This document shows positions 40,023 through 49,446 of a DNA stretch of 64,000 nt, one piece after another; the first letter of the stretch is position 1; every line of letters starts with the position of its first letter. The stretch is from NCBI RefSeq assembly GCF_014646055.1, contig NZ_BMMS01000021.1, forward strand, positions 1-64,000, in the 5' to 3' direction. The position numbers were made by a program, and so were the translations under genes. Origin of the DNA: Wenjunlia tyrosinilytica. Lineage in GTDB: Bacteria; Actinomycetota; Actinomycetes; Streptomycetales; Streptomycetaceae. The notes under the pieces were generated by a model that ran no database searches, was not told where the DNA came from, and saw only the letters and a program-made list of their open reading frames with translations.

Positions 40023-41998
40023 GGTCCGGGAGTGGCGTCGGCGATCCACGGCCCATCGCCGGAGGTGTCGAGCACACCCTCCTCGAGCCAGGTGTAGCGG
40101 CCCGCCAGGATCCCCCGGACGGCCCGGTTGTCCAGGTCGTCGGTGTTGTGCCACAGCCGGTCGAACAGCTCCTCCACCCGCAGCCTGGCCTGGCGGCAGA
40201 ACAGGTCGGCGAGCTCGTAGGCCGCCTTCCCGTTCTCCCCGCGCGAGCGGAGCATCTCGGCACGCACGCAGGCCGCGCTCATGGCGAACAGCTCGGCGCC
40301 GATGTCCACGATGCGGCTGAGGAAGCCCTGCTTGCTCTCCATCCGGCCCTGCCAGCGGGACATGGCGTAGAACGTGGAGCGGGCGAGCTTGCGCGACCCG
40401 CGCTCGACATAGCGCAGGTGGGCCGCGAGGTCCGGGTGCCCGGAGGGGTTGAACTCCGCGAAGGAGTTCGGCAGCTGACCCGGTCCCGTGACCAGCTTGG
40501 GCAGCCAGCGGGCGTAGAAGCCGCCCGCCTTGGCCCCCGCCTTGGCCTTGTCGGTGAGGGTCTTGTCCGGGTCGATGAGGTCGCCGGCGACCGACAGGTG
40601 GGCGTCGACGGCCTCACGGGCGATGAGCAGGTGCATGATCTCCGTCGAGCCCTCGAAGATCCGGTTGATGCGCAGGTCGCGCAGCAGCTGCTCGGCGGGG
40701 ACGGCCCGCTCGCCGCGGGCGGCGAGGGACTCCGCGGTCTCGAACCCGCGGCCGCCGCGGATCTGGACGAGCTCGTCGGCCATCAGCGAGGCCTTCTCCG
40801 AGGAGTAGAGCTTGGCCAGCGCCGCCTCGATCCGGATGTCGTTGCGGTCCTCGTCCGCCATCTGGCTGGCGAGGTCCACCACGGCCTCGAGGGCGAACGA
40901 GGTCGCGGCGATGAAAGCGATCTTCTTGGCCACCGCCTCGTGCTTGGCGACCGGCTTGCCCCACTGCTCGCGGGCCGAGGACCACTCACGGGCGATCTTC
41001 AGGCACCACTTGCCCGCCCCGGCGCACATGGCGGGCAGCGACAGGCGGCCGGTGTTCAGCGTGGTCAGCGCGATCTTGAGCCCGGCGCCCTCGGGGCCGA
41101 TGCGGTTCTCGGCGGGGACGATGACCCGGTGGAAGCGGGTGACACCGTTCTCCAGGCCGCGCAGGCCCATGAAGACGTTGCGGTTCTCCACCGTGATGCC
41201 CTCGGAGTCGGCCTCCACCACGAACGCGGTGATGCCGCCCTTGTGGCCCTCGCCGCGCGGCACACGGGCCATGACCACGAGCAGGTCGGCCACCACCCCG
41301 TTGGTCGTCCACAGCTTCACCCCGTCCAGGACATAGGCGCTGCCGTCCTCGGTGGGAACCGCGGTGGTGGCCAGGCGTGCGGGGTCGGAGCCGACGTCGG
41401 GCTCGGTGAGGAGGAAGGCGGAGATGTCCGTACGGGCGCAGCGCGGAAGGAACGTGTCCTTCTGCTCCTGCGTGCCGAACATCTTCAGCGGCTGGGGGAC
41501 ACCGATGGACTGGTGGGCCGAGAGCAGGGCGCCGATGGCGCCGTTGACGGACCCGGCCAGGGCCAGGGCCTTGTTGTAGTACACCTGCGTGAGCCCGAGC
41601 CCGCCGTACTTGGGGTCGATCTTCATGCCGAAGGCGCCGAGCTCCTTCAGACCGAGGATCACCTCGTCCGGGATGCGGGCCTCGCGCTCGATGAGGCGGC
41701 CGTCGACCTTCTCCTCGCAGAACTCCCGCAGGCGCTTGAGGAACTGCTCGCCCCTGGCGGTGTCGTCGGGGGCGGGCGAGGGGTGCGGGTGGATGAGGTC
41801 GAGCCTGAAGCGGCCGAGGAACAGCTCCTTGGCGAAGCTGGGCTTGCGCCAGTCCTGCTCGCGGGCGGCCTCGGCGACCTGGCGGGCTTCGCGCTCGGAG
41901 ACCTTTGGCCGGTCGGTGCGGGGGCCGGCGGCCTTGGGCTCGCCTGGTCCTGATCCTTCGGGCTTGGGCTCGCTTCGTGGGGCGGATGGTGCCGTCAT
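39986..41998 (-). CDS. Large acyl-CoA dehydrogenase
   Basis: FAD-dependent dehydrogenase of fatty acid or branched acyl-CoA oxidation. The 670-residue protein is longer than the usual 380-400. The N-terminal 60 residues are Pro/Lys-rich, the core has [13 protein letters not shown] and [12 protein letters not shown] (FAD and substrate loops), then [17 protein letters not shown] and [13 protein letters not shown] 170-residue helical extension follows, as in very-long-chain or FadE-type enzymes. The ATG is at 41998. It has its own upstream region and precedes dxr. Confidence 0.92.
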   Translation of the reverse strand: MTAPSAPRSEPKPEGSGPGEPKAAGPRTDRPKVSEREARQVAEAAREQDWRKPSFAKELFLGRFRLDLIHPHPSPAPDDTARGEQFLKRLREFCEEKVDGRLIEREARIPDEVILGLKELGAFGMKIDPKYGGLGLTQVYYNKALALAGSVNGAIGALLSAHQSIGVPQPLKMFGTQEQKDTFLPRCARTDISAFLLTEPDVGSDPARLATTAVPTEDGSAYVLDGVKLWTTNGVVADLLVVMARVPRGEGHKGGITAFVVEADSEGITVENRNVFMGLRGLENGVTRFHRVIVPAENRIGPEGAGLKIALTTLNTGRLSLPAMCAGAGKWCLKIAREWSSAREQWGKPVAKHEAVAKKIAFIAATSFALEAVVDLASQMADEDRNDIRIEAALAKLYSSEKASLMADELVQIRGGRGFETAESLAARGERAVPAEQLLRDLRINRIFEGSTEIMHLLIAREAVDAHLSVAGDLIDPDKTLTDKAKAGAKAGGFYARWLPKLVTGPGQLPNSFAEFNPSGHPDLAAHLRYVERGSRKLARSTFYAMSRWQGRMESKQGFLSRIVDIGAELFAMSAACVRAEMLRSRGENGKAAYELADLFCRQARLRVEELFDRLWHNTDDLDNRAVRGILAGRYTWLEEGVLDTSGDGPWIADATPGPSTVPNVHRPVH

Positions 41999-42148
41999 GG
42001 GGGCTCTCCCTCGCCGCTGGTCCGGTGGTCCGGTGGTCCGAGTGGGGGCCGGTTGCCGGGCATTCGGGTTACCGGCTGGTACTACTTGGCCGTATTACCC
42101 ATATTCGGGCCGTCGTACCAGGTCTCTCACCGGACAGGCGGAAAGGGG

Positions 42149-42182
42149 AAGAAGGGCGTCCCCCGCACGGGACGCCCTTCTT
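42149..42182 (-). terminator. Terminator of the aldehyde dehydrogenase gene
   Basis: Perfect 14-bp stem AAGAAGGGCGTCCC (42149-42162) and its complement at 42169-42182, loop of 6 bases. It lies 47 bases past the 42230 stop and upstream of the acyl-CoA dehydrogenase, so it should separate the two transcripts. Confidence 0.85.
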
Positions 42183-42229
42183 GGTCTGTCTGGCCCTGCG
42201 GCCGCTCCGGGCCGGGCCGACCGCGCGGC

Positions 42230-43672
42230 CTACAGGTCGAGGCCGGTGAGCACGAGGACGCGCTCGTAGGTGTAGTCCTCCATCGCGTAGCGCACGCCCT
42301 CGCGGCCCACGCCCGACTGCTTGGCGCCGCCGTACGGCATCTGGTCGGCGCGGTAGGAGGGGACGTCGCCGACGATGACGCCCCCGACCTCGAGTTCGCG
42401 GTGGGCGCGGAAGGCGGTCCGCACGTCGTGCGTGAAGATGCCGGCCTGGAGGCCGTACTTGGAGTCGTTGACGGCGGCGAACGCGGCGTCCGTTCCGTCG
42501 ACGCGGGCGAGGGTCAGCACCGGGCCGAAGACCTCCTCGCAGGAGAGCGTCACATCGGCGGGCACGTCGGCGAGCACGGTCGGGGCGTAGGTCGCGCCCT
42601 CGCGCTTGCCGCCGGCGAGCAGCCGGGCGCCCGCGGCGACGGCCTCGTCCACCCAGGACTCGACACGCTTGGCGGCGTCCTCGTTGACCAGCGGGCCGAC
42701 GTCCACGGAGTCGTCGGAGGGGTCACCGGTGACCTGGGCCCCTACCCTGGGGACGACCTTCTCCACCAGGCGGTCGTAGACCGAGGCGTCGGCGACGACA
42801 CGCTGCACCGAGATGCAGGACTGGCCGCCCTGGTAGTTGGCGAAGGTGGCGATGCGGGTCGCCGCCCACTCCAGGTCCTGCTCGGAGGACCAGTCGGCGA
42901 GGACGACGGCCGCGGCGTTGCCGCCGAGCTCCAGGGTGCAGTGCTTGCGCGGCACCGAGTCCAGGATCTGGTAGCCGACCTTGTCCGAACCGGTGAAGGA
43001 AATGACCGGAAGTCGCTCGTCCTTGACCAGTGCGGGCATCCGGTCGTTCGGCACGGGCAGGACGCTCCAGGACCCGGCCGGGAGGTCGGTCTCGGCCAGG
43101 ATCTCGCCGAGGACGAGGGCGCTCAGCGGGGTGGCGGGCGCGGGCTTGAGGATGATCGGGGCGCCGACGGCGATGGCCGGGGCGACCTTGTGCGCGACCA
43201 GGTTGAGCGGGAAGTTGAACGGCGCGATGCCCAGCACGGCGCCGCGCGGGAAGCGGCGGGTGATGGCGAAACGGCCGGTGCCGCCCGCGTCGGTGTCCAG
43301 GCGCTGCGTCTCACCGTTGGTGCGGCGCGCCTCCTCGGCGGCCCAGCGGAAGACGGAGACCGCACGGCCGACCTCGCCGCGGGCCCACTTGATCGGCTTG
43401 CCGTTCTCGGCGGTGATCAGGCGGGCTATCTCCTCGGTGCGCTCGGCGAGGCGCTTCGAGACGTGGTCGAGGGCGGTGGCGCGAACGTGGGCCGGGGTGG
43501 CGGCGAACTCGCCCGCCACGGCGGCAGCGGCGGCGACCGCCTCCTCCACCTGGGCCTCGGTCGGGACGCTCACCTCTGCCACGACGGTGCCGTCCCAGGG
43601 GTGGTGGACCTCGAACGTGCCCTCGCCGGTGGCCTGTCGGCCGGCGAGCCAGAAAGCGTGGGTGGTGGTCAC
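42230..43672 (-). CDS. Aldehyde dehydrogenase (likely succinate- or aminobutyraldehyde type)
   Basis: NAD(P)-dependent aldehyde dehydrogenase. The 480-residue protein has NFPLNLVAHKVAPA, the catalytic Glu segment TLELGGN and the catalytic Cys in GGQSCIS. Family alone does not fix the substrate. Its position beside a PucR regulator and near gabT suggests succinate-semialdehyde or a related GABA-pathway aldehyde. The start is GTG 43672, just downstream of three 14-base repeats. Confidence 0.92.
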   Translation of the reverse strand: MTTTHAFWLAGRQATGEGTFEVHHPWDGTVVAEVSVPTEAQVEEAVAAAAAVAGEFAATPAHVRATALDHVSKRLAERTEEIARLITAENGKPIKWARGEVGRAVSVFRWAAEEARRTNGETQRLDTDAGGTGRFAITRRFPRGAVLGIAPFNFPLNLVAHKVAPAIAVGAPIILKPAPATPLSALVLGEILAETDLPAGSWSVLPVPNDRMPALVKDERLPVISFTGSDKVGYQILDSVPRKHCTLELGGNAAAVVLADWSSEQDLEWAATRIATFANYQGGQSCISVQRVVADASVYDRLVEKVVPRVGAQVTGDPSDDSVDVGPLVNEDAAKRVESWVDEAVAAGARLLAGGKREGATYAPTVLADVPADVTLSCEEVFGPVLTLARVDGTDAAFAAVNDSKYGLQAGIFTHDVRTAFRAHRELEVGGVIVGDVPSYRADQMPYGGAKQSGVGREGVRYAMEDYTYERVLVLTGLDL

Positions 43673-43710
43673 AGTGGATCCCGGCCCTTCCCGCGGTGAA
43701 GTGGTTGCTG

Positions 43711-43752
43711 CTCGGTGGTTACTTCTCGGTGGTTACTTCTCGGTTGTTACAC
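43711..43752 (-). promoter_or_regulatory. Three 14-base tandem repeats upstream of the aldehyde dehydrogenase
   Basis: CTCGGTGGTTACTT occurs at 43711-43724 and 43725-43738, with a degenerate third copy at 43739-43752. They lie 39-80 bases upstream of the aldehyde dehydrogenase start and after the PucR gene. Array and position suggest an operator, perhaps for the adjacent PucR protein. Confidence 0.6.
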
Positions 43753-43812
43753 GGTAGGACCGCGTGGGCGGGTTGGGTGTTGTCCGGGAAGGAGCAGTGG
43801 CCCGCCGGCTTT

Positions 43813-45375
43813 CTACGAGTTGGAGCAGGCACGCAGGGCGAGCCACAGCTCCATGCGCACATCGGCGTCGTCGAGGGAGCGGCCGAGCAGTTCCTCGACA
43901 CGGCGCATGCGGTAGCGCAGGGTGTGCCGGTGCACTCCGAGGTCGGCCGCGGCGGCGTCCCACTGGCCGTGGTGGGACAGCCAGGCGTTCAAAGAGGCGA
44001 CGAGGTCCCCGCGCGAGGTGGCGTCGTGGTCGCGCAGGGGGCGCAGGAGGCCGTCGGCGAAGGCGCGGACCGCGTCACCGTGCAGAAGCGGGAGGACGGA
44101 GCCGGTGCCGACCTCGTCGTGGCCGACGAACGCCCGCGCTCGGCGAAGGGCCACGGCCAAGGCTCTTTCGGCCTGTTCATGGGCGGTGGCGGCCTGGTCG
44201 GGGGGCAGGGCGGCGGACATGCCCACGGCGATGCCCTCGGCGTCGTCGGTGTGGGCGACACAGGCGCGGTGCACCGCTCCCCCGTCGGCGGCCAGAACGG
44301 TGAGCCGGTGGTCGCCGCGCACCAGCAGGGCGGGCTCGGCGGCGCGGGCGGCGGTGTTGTCGAGGTGGTCGCCGAGGGCGGCGAGCGGGTCGCGGGCTCC
44401 GGAGGGGTTGGGTCCGGGCTCCGCGATGAACAGGCGCGCGGGGGCGCCGGCATCGAACAGCGTGCCGTAGAGCCGCTCGGCGACGGCGCGGGCGTGCACG
44501 GCCTCCCCGGCGAGCAGCATGCGCAGGAGCGCGGCGCCGAGCCGTTCCCCGGCCTGCTGAAGGGTGCGCGACTGCTCGAGGGCGAGTGTCAGCAGGGCGG
44601 CGGCGGAGTGGACGACGTAGCGCTGACTGGTGGTCAGGCGCTGCTCGGTGCCGACGGCGAGGAACCCGCGGGGGCGGCGGCCCGCCCCCAGGGACTGGAG
44701 CTCCACGCAGTCGGTGGCGTCCTCGCTGTCCCCGGCGGGCTCCTGGACGGCCGCGGCGGAAGGGGCGGGGCGGTCGCGAAGCCGTTCCACCTCGGCGGTG
44801 AGCCGCTCGACCCGGCGGCCGGCCCAGTCGGGGGCGGCGTGCACGACCTGGCCGGCGGCATCGTAGAGCGCGGCCCAACCGTCGAGCCGCTGGGCGAGCC
44901 GACGCAGCATCGCGGCGGTGCCGTCCTTGCCGAGGGCGGCGCGGGTGAGCTCCTGCTGTGCCTCGTAGGTGGTGGTGACGGCCTTGTACTGCTCGGCGGC
45001 CAGCGCGGCGGAGACCGCCTTGCTGATGGCGATGAACGGGGTGGGCTGCGGAACCTCGAGCAGCGGCAACCCCCGCTCGGCGGCGGCCTGGACGATGGGC
45101 TCGGGCACCCGCTCGTGGGTGAGCCCGATGCCGACCCCGAGCCCGACGACTCCGGCGTCGGCGAGGCGGTGGACATAGGCCCTCAGGGACTCGGGATCGG
45201 GAGCGAACTTGATCCCGGTGGTCAGCAGGAGCTCCCCGCCTTCGAGAAAAGGCGCCGGATCGTCGAGCTCACTGGTGTGCACCCACCGCACGGGAGCGTC
45301 GAGCCGCTCCCCGCCCGCCAGAACGGTGAGGCGGAGCGCGGGAGCACGAACAAGCGAGGCGAGCGTGGGAGGCAT
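43813..45375 (-). CDS. PucR family transcriptional regulator
   Basis: The 520-residue protein has the N-terminal purine catabolism regulator-like sensor (RWVHTSELDDPAPFLEGGEL) and a central GGDEF-like region. The C-terminal PucR helix-turn-helix is AADLGVHRHTLRYRMRRVEELLG (shown here as AADLGVHRHTL then RYRMRRVEELLG). Ligand and targets are unknown; location next to the aldehyde dehydrogenase suggests control of that gene. It is a paralogue of the regulator at 59976. Confidence 0.92.
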   Translation of the reverse strand: MPPTLASLVRAPALRLTVLAGGERLDAPVRWVHTSELDDPAPFLEGGELLLTTGIKFAPDPESLRAYVHRLADAGVVGLGVGIGLTHERVPEPIVQAAAERGLPLLEVPQPTPFIAISKAVSAALAAEQYKAVTTTYEAQQELTRAALGKDGTAAMLRRLAQRLDGWAALYDAAGQVVHAAPDWAGRRVERLTAEVERLRDRPAPSAAAVQEPAGDSEDATDCVELQSLGAGRRPRGFLAVGTEQRLTTSQRYVVHSAAALLTLALEQSRTLQQAGERLGAALLRMLLAGEAVHARAVAERLYGTLFDAGAPARLFIAEPGPNPSGARDPLAALGDHLDNTAARAAEPALLVRGDHRLTVLAADGGAVHRACVAHTDDAEGIAVGMSAALPPDQAATAHEQAERALAVALRRARAFVGHDEVGTGSVLPLLHGDAVRAFADGLLRPLRDHDATSRGDLVASLNAWLSHHGQWDAAAADLGVHRHTLRYRMRRVEELLGRSLDDADVRMELWLALRACSNS

Positions 45376-45508
45376 GGCACCTGGAACGGCGGAGAGCGGA
45401 CGGCGTTGGTGGGGATTGCGCCGTTGGGGAGGAACTGCTGGTTCGATTCTGCCTCAATGTACAGCGCGGCCCGGTGGGAGAGGCTCAGGAGCGTCGGCGC
45501 TCCTCGTT

Positions 45509-45634
45509 GCTCCAGTCCTTTGCGCCAGTCCCTTTGGCGCCAGTCCCTTTTGCACCAGTCCTTTCCTCCAGTCCTCCAGTCCTCCAGTCCTCCAGTCTCC
45601 ACTCCCCAGTCTTCACTCCGTCCTCACTCCAGTT
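45509..45634. repeat. Array of CCAGTCC repeats (GGACTGG on the minus strand)
   Basis: About ten copies of CCAGT(C/T)C occur between 45509 and 45634. Four in the middle (45567-45597) have an exact 8-base period, and the first four are spaced 12-15 bases. The period is not a multiple of 3, so it is not a coding repeat. It lies between the 3' end of the VirD4-like ATPase gene and the PucR start, both on the minus strand. Confidence 0.85.
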
Positions 45635-45636
45635 CC

Positions 45637-47733
45637 CTACTCCAGCAAATTCACCAGGACCGGGGGGACATGCTCGCCGGAGGCGGTGGTCAGGGAGAGG
45701 ACGGCGTGGCCGGGGGGGACCGAGTGGGCGAGTTCGGAGGCGGACCAGCGTTCGCGTTCGACCTGGCGGACGGTGATGGACTCCGTGGTGGCAGCCTCGC
45801 CGGTGACGAGCTTGCGGGCGAGGCGCAGGCCGCGGCGCAGGGCGCCGCCCGAGCGGTCCGGGGTGCGGGTGACCGCGCTCTCGTCCACCCAGGTGGTGCC
45901 CCAGGCCTCGGCGAAGCGCTTGCCGTCCCAGGTGGTCACTCCGGACAGCGCCATCTGGCAGCCGACCGCCCCCAGCAGCGCCGTGCGCAGTGACTCGGGA
46001 ACGTCGTCGAGGGTGCGCAGGCCCAGCACGACGCCGGCGTTGCCGGAGCGCAGCCGTTGCAGATCGCGGACGGTCTGCGCGGAGACGGCGTGCGCCGCGT
46101 CGTCCAGGACCAGGCAGGTGAACAGGGAGCGGTCGGCGCGGGCCGCCACCGACGCGGCGAACTGCGCCAGCACCAGCCGGGCGATGATCCGGCACGCCTC
46201 GGCGTGGGCACGTGCGGGCAGGGCGATACGGACCCGCAAGGGGTGTTCCAGCGCCCGCAGGGAGAAGGGGCGGCCGCGGCCGGAGACGTCGAAGAACCCG
46301 GCGAAGGCCGGCCGGGTCAGCAGGGCGACCCGGTCGGCCAGCAGGGGCCCCACGTCGTCGGGTCGCCCGTGCAGCCGCCGGCGGGCGTCGAGTTCGCGCT
46401 GGTGGCCGTGGGCGCCCGCCTCGTCCAGCGCCTCACGGAGCATGGCGAGGGCGGTCGGGGTGCCGTCGAGCAGTTCCCGCAGCTCGCTGACCGCAGGGTA
46501 GCGGCCGTGGGCGGCGTGGAAGGGGCCGATCACCTGGCTGAGCGCGGTCTGCGCCCGGCGGCTGTCCACCTCGCCCTCGGGCAGCAGTGCCTCGGCCAGG
46601 CAGGCGGCGGCCTCGTCGGGATCCACGGCGCCGCCGTAGAGGTCGAGGTCGTAGGCGGATTCGGGGTCGCCGAGCGCGATGACGACATCGAAGGAGTCAT
46701 TCGGCCCGAGGTCGGCGTCGGCGCTGCCCACGGCGACCACGCAGGCGGTGCCGGACAGGGCTTGGAGGCACATCGCCTCCACGACGGGGCGGATGATCCG
46801 GCGGGTCTTGCCGGAGCCGGGCGGGCCGACGAGGAGGAGGGAGGTGCCGAGGAGCCCGGGGTCGAGGGCGATGCCCGCTCCGCGGTGGGCCCAGGGGTTC
46901 TTCTCCTGGTCGGGTGCGGCGCCGATGCGCACCTGCCGGGTGACCAGGTCGTGGCGTGCGGTGCGCACGGGCAGGTCGCGGCTGCCCGAGGGGTGGGCGC
47001 AGGCCCCGGCGCCGTGCCGGCGCACGGCCTCGACGAAGGCATGGGTGCGGTCGGGGCGCAGCTCGATGCCTTCCCAGGCACGGGTGAGGCGGGCGTAGTC
47101 GACGTCGTTCATGCGCCCGGCCCGCAACTCCGCATCGAGCCGCTCGGCCGCCTCGTACTGCCCCGCCTGCCTCAACCGCGGCCAGGCGGTGGGGGGAGAC
47201 TGCTGGTCATCCCCTTCCACCGGGGTGGAGGCGGTCGACATCTCCTCACCGAGGGGTTTGAGGAAGCGCCGGTAGATCTCACCCCAGCGCCCTGACCGCT
47301 TGAAGAGCGCGAGGATCAGGACGGCCGTGACCAGGTAGACGGTGTTGGAGACGAAGACGAACGAGGTGTCGGTGGGCTGGAGGGAGTCCGGCGCGATCTT
47401 GAAGACGATCCACCACACCGGTCCTACGTCCTTGACCACCACGACCCACCACACGACGAAGGCAGCGATCAGGGACAGGACCGCTCCTCTGAGCAACTGC
47501 CGGTTCGATACCCGGTTCGGGTCGTACGGAGGTCTTGGGGTGTGGGCGTAGCCGAAGATGCCGGGGGCGGGGATGGCGCGTTTGGTGTGGGCCCAGGCGG
47601 CCACGTCGTTCTCGCGGTGGGCCGTCGGGGGGCGGCCCGGCATCGGGGGTGGGCCCGCCGGGGGCGGTACCGCCGGACGGGGGACCGGGCTCGCGTGTGT
47701 CTCCCGAGAGCCGTGGCTGCCGCCAGCGTCCAT
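45637..47733 (-). CDS. VirD4/FtsK-like membrane ATPase, orphan
   Basis: Function unknown. The roughly 698-residue product has a Pro-rich N-terminal tail and two membrane helices (about residues 80-105 and 125-145). A P-loop ATPase follows with Walker A GPPGSGKT (about residue 300) and a later LFTCLVLDDAAHAV (Walker B-like). The layout resembles type IV coupling or conjugation ATPases. No secretion partners lie nearby. The frame is open from 47949; I prefer the ATG at 47733 because GGAGGG lies about 10 bases upstream. It is divergent from gabT. Confidence 0.82.
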   Translation of the reverse strand: MDAGGSHGSRETHASPVPRPAVPPPAGPPPMPGRPPTAHRENDVAAWAHTKRAIPAPGIFGYAHTPRPPYDPNRVSNRQLLRGAVLSLIAAFVVWWVVVVKDVGPVWWIVFKIAPDSLQPTDTSFVFVSNTVYLVTAVLILALFKRSGRWGEIYRRFLKPLGEEMSTASTPVEGDDQQSPPTAWPRLRQAGQYEAAERLDAELRAGRMNDVDYARLTRAWEGIELRPDRTHAFVEAVRRHGAGACAHPSGSRDLPVRTARHDLVTRQVRIGAAPDQEKNPWAHRGAGIALDPGLLGTSLLLVGPPGSGKTRRIIRPVVEAMCLQALSGTACVVAVGSADADLGPNDSFDVVIALGDPESAYDLDLYGGAVDPDEAAACLAEALLPEGEVDSRRAQTALSQVIGPFHAAHGRYPAVSELRELLDGTPTALAMLREALDEAGAHGHQRELDARRRLHGRPDDVGPLLADRVALLTRPAFAGFFDVSGRGRPFSLRALEHPLRVRIALPARAHAEACRIIARLVLAQFAASVAARADRSLFTCLVLDDAAHAVSAQTVRDLQRLRSGNAGVVLGLRTLDDVPESLRTALLGAVGCQMALSGVTTWDGKRFAEAWGTTWVDESAVTRTPDRSGGALRRGLRLARKLVTGEAATTESITVRQVERERWSASELAHSVPPGHAVLSLTTASGEHVPPVLVNLLE

Positions 47734-47981
47734 CGCCCGTTGTCCCTCCGCACCCGTTCCCGCTCCGAACTGCGACTCAATGTAGTGGAGCGGCAACCCG
47801 CTGCCGAGGCCGCTCCCGCGTGTCGGACGCCACCGCGCGCTGTCCGCGGCGTCCAACTCCGTACCCGCCACTGCTACCGATCGGCGCATGCCTGTCCACC
47901 GCCACGCGCCGTAGCCTGCGGGAAAGACCGTCAATCCGCCCAGGCCCACCCAGCACCAGGCCCACCCACAGGAGTGCCCTC

Positions 47982-49331
47982 ATGACCGAGCTGCCCGGCG
48001 GCCCGTCGCTCCCCCAGGAGCGCCGCCTCGTCACCTCCATCCCCGGCCCGAAGTCGCAGGAACTGCTGGCCCGCAAGACCGCCGCGGTCGCCGCGGGTGT
48101 GGGTACGGTCCTGCCGGTGTTCGTCACGCGCGCCGGCGGCGGCGTGGTGGAGGACGTGGACGGCAACTCCCTGATCGACTTCGGTTCCGGCATCGCCGTG
48201 ACCTCGGTCGGCAACAGCGCCGGGGCCGTGGTGAAGCGTGCCGCCGAGCAGCTCGAGCGTTTCACCCACACCTGTTTCATGGTCACCCCCTACGAGGGCT
48301 ACGTGGCCGTGGCCGAGCAGCTCAACGAGCTCACCCCCGGGGACCACGAGAAGCGCTCCGCGCTGTTCAACTCCGGCGCCGAGGCCGTCGAGAACGCGGT
48401 GAAGATCGCCCGCGCGTACACCAAGCGCCAGGCCGTCGTCGTCTTCGACCACGGCTACCACGGCCGCACCAACCTCACGATGGCGCTGACGGCCAAGAAC
48501 ATGCCGTACAAGCACGGCTTCGGCCCGTTCGCCCCCGAGGTCTACCGGATGCCGCTGGCCTACCCCTACCGCTGGCTGACCGGCCCCGAGAACTGCGCCG
48601 AGGAGGCCGCGGCCCAGGCGATCGACCAGATCACCAAGCAGGTCGGCCCGGAGAACGTCGCCGCCATCGTCATCGAGCCCATCGCGGGTGAGGGCGGCTT
48701 CATCGAGCCGGCCAGGGGCTTCCTGCCGAGGATCGCCGAGTTCGCCGGGGACAACGGCATCGTCTTCGTCGCGGACGAGATCCAGACCGGTTTCTGCCGT
48801 ACCGGCGAGTGGTTCGCGTGCGAGGACGAGGGTGTCGTGCCCGACCTGATCACCACCGCCAAGGGCATCGCGGGCGGTCTGCCGCTCGCGGCCGTCACCG
48901 GCCGTGCCGAGATCATGGACGCCGCGCACGCGGGCGGCCTCGGCGGCACCTACGGCGGCAACCCGGTGGCCTGCGCCGCCGCGCTCGGCGCCATCGAGAC
49001 GATGCGCGAGCTGGACCTCAATGCGAAGGCCAAGCGCATCGAGGAGGTCATGAAGGGCCGCCTGCTGGCGCTCCAGGACAAGTTCGACGTGATCGGCGAC
49101 GTCCGCGGCCGTGGCGCGATGATCGCCATCGAGCTGGTCGAGCCGGGCACCAAGGACCCGAATCCGGCCGCGGCCGCCGCGCTCGCCAAGGCGTGCCACG
49201 CCGAGGGTGTCGTGGTGCTGACCGCGGGCACCTACGGCAACGTCCTGCGCTTCCTGCCGCCGCTCGTCATCCCCGAGGAGCTGCTGGTCGAGGGCCTGGA
49301 CATCCTCGAGAACGCCTTCAGCAACCTCTGA
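47982..49331 (+). CDS. gabT: 4-aminobutyrate aminotransferase
   Basis: PLP-dependent class III aminotransferase moving the amino group of GABA to 2-oxoglutarate. The 449-residue protein has FVADEIQTGFCRTG and the PLP lysine K294 in TTAKGIAGGLP. The ATG at 47982 has GGAG at 47971-47974. It is divergent from the VirD4-like gene and forms the core of the GABA/polyamine catabolic region with the flanking aldehyde dehydrogenases and importer. Confidence 0.93.
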   Translation: MTELPGGPSLPQERRLVTSIPGPKSQELLARKTAAVAAGVGTVLPVFVTRAGGGVVEDVDGNSLIDFGSGIAVTSVGNSAGAVVKRAAEQLERFTHTCFMVTPYEGYVAVAEQLNELTPGDHEKRSALFNSGAEAVENAVKIARAYTKRQAVVVFDHGYHGRTNLTMALTAKNMPYKHGFGPFAPEVYRMPLAYPYRWLTGPENCAEEAAAQAIDQITKQVGPENVAAIVIEPIAGEGGFIEPARGFLPRIAEFAGDNGIVFVADEIQTGFCRTGEWFACEDEGVVPDLITTAKGIAGGLPLAAVTGRAEIMDAAHAGGLGGTYGGNPVACAAALGAIETMRELDLNAKAKRIEEVMKGRLLALQDKFDVIGDVRGRGAMIAIELVEPGTKDPNPAAAAALAKACHAEGVVVLTAGTYGNVLRFLPPLVIPEELLVEGLDILENAFSNL

Positions 49332-49446
49332 GGAACCCCCTGATCGGCGGGGGCGTCCCCCTTCGGTGAAGAACCTGTGCGGGCATGATGGTGGACGGGT
49401 GATCCGGCTCGAATCCGCGCCCCGGCTGCCGTACGGTCTTCACCAG

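Noticed and set aside
42062-42109. Operator upstream of the acyl-CoA dehydrogenase from ATTCGGG repeats
   Set aside because: Two 7-base copies 41 bases apart and a 4-base inverted match are not enough to support a site.
43711-43752. Possible CRISPR array from short tandem repeats
   Set aside because: Units are 14 bases, directly adjoining, with no unique spacers and no cas genes.
45222-45602. 126-codon minus-strand frame with repeated Trp-Arg motifs
   Set aside because: The Trp repeats come from the GGACTGG DNA array, whose 8-base period breaks frame, and the rest is antisense or overlaps the PucR start.
49335-49362. Terminator after gabT from GGGGG/CCCCC runs
   Set aside because: Only 5-bp stems that could pair in several ways; too weak to annotate.
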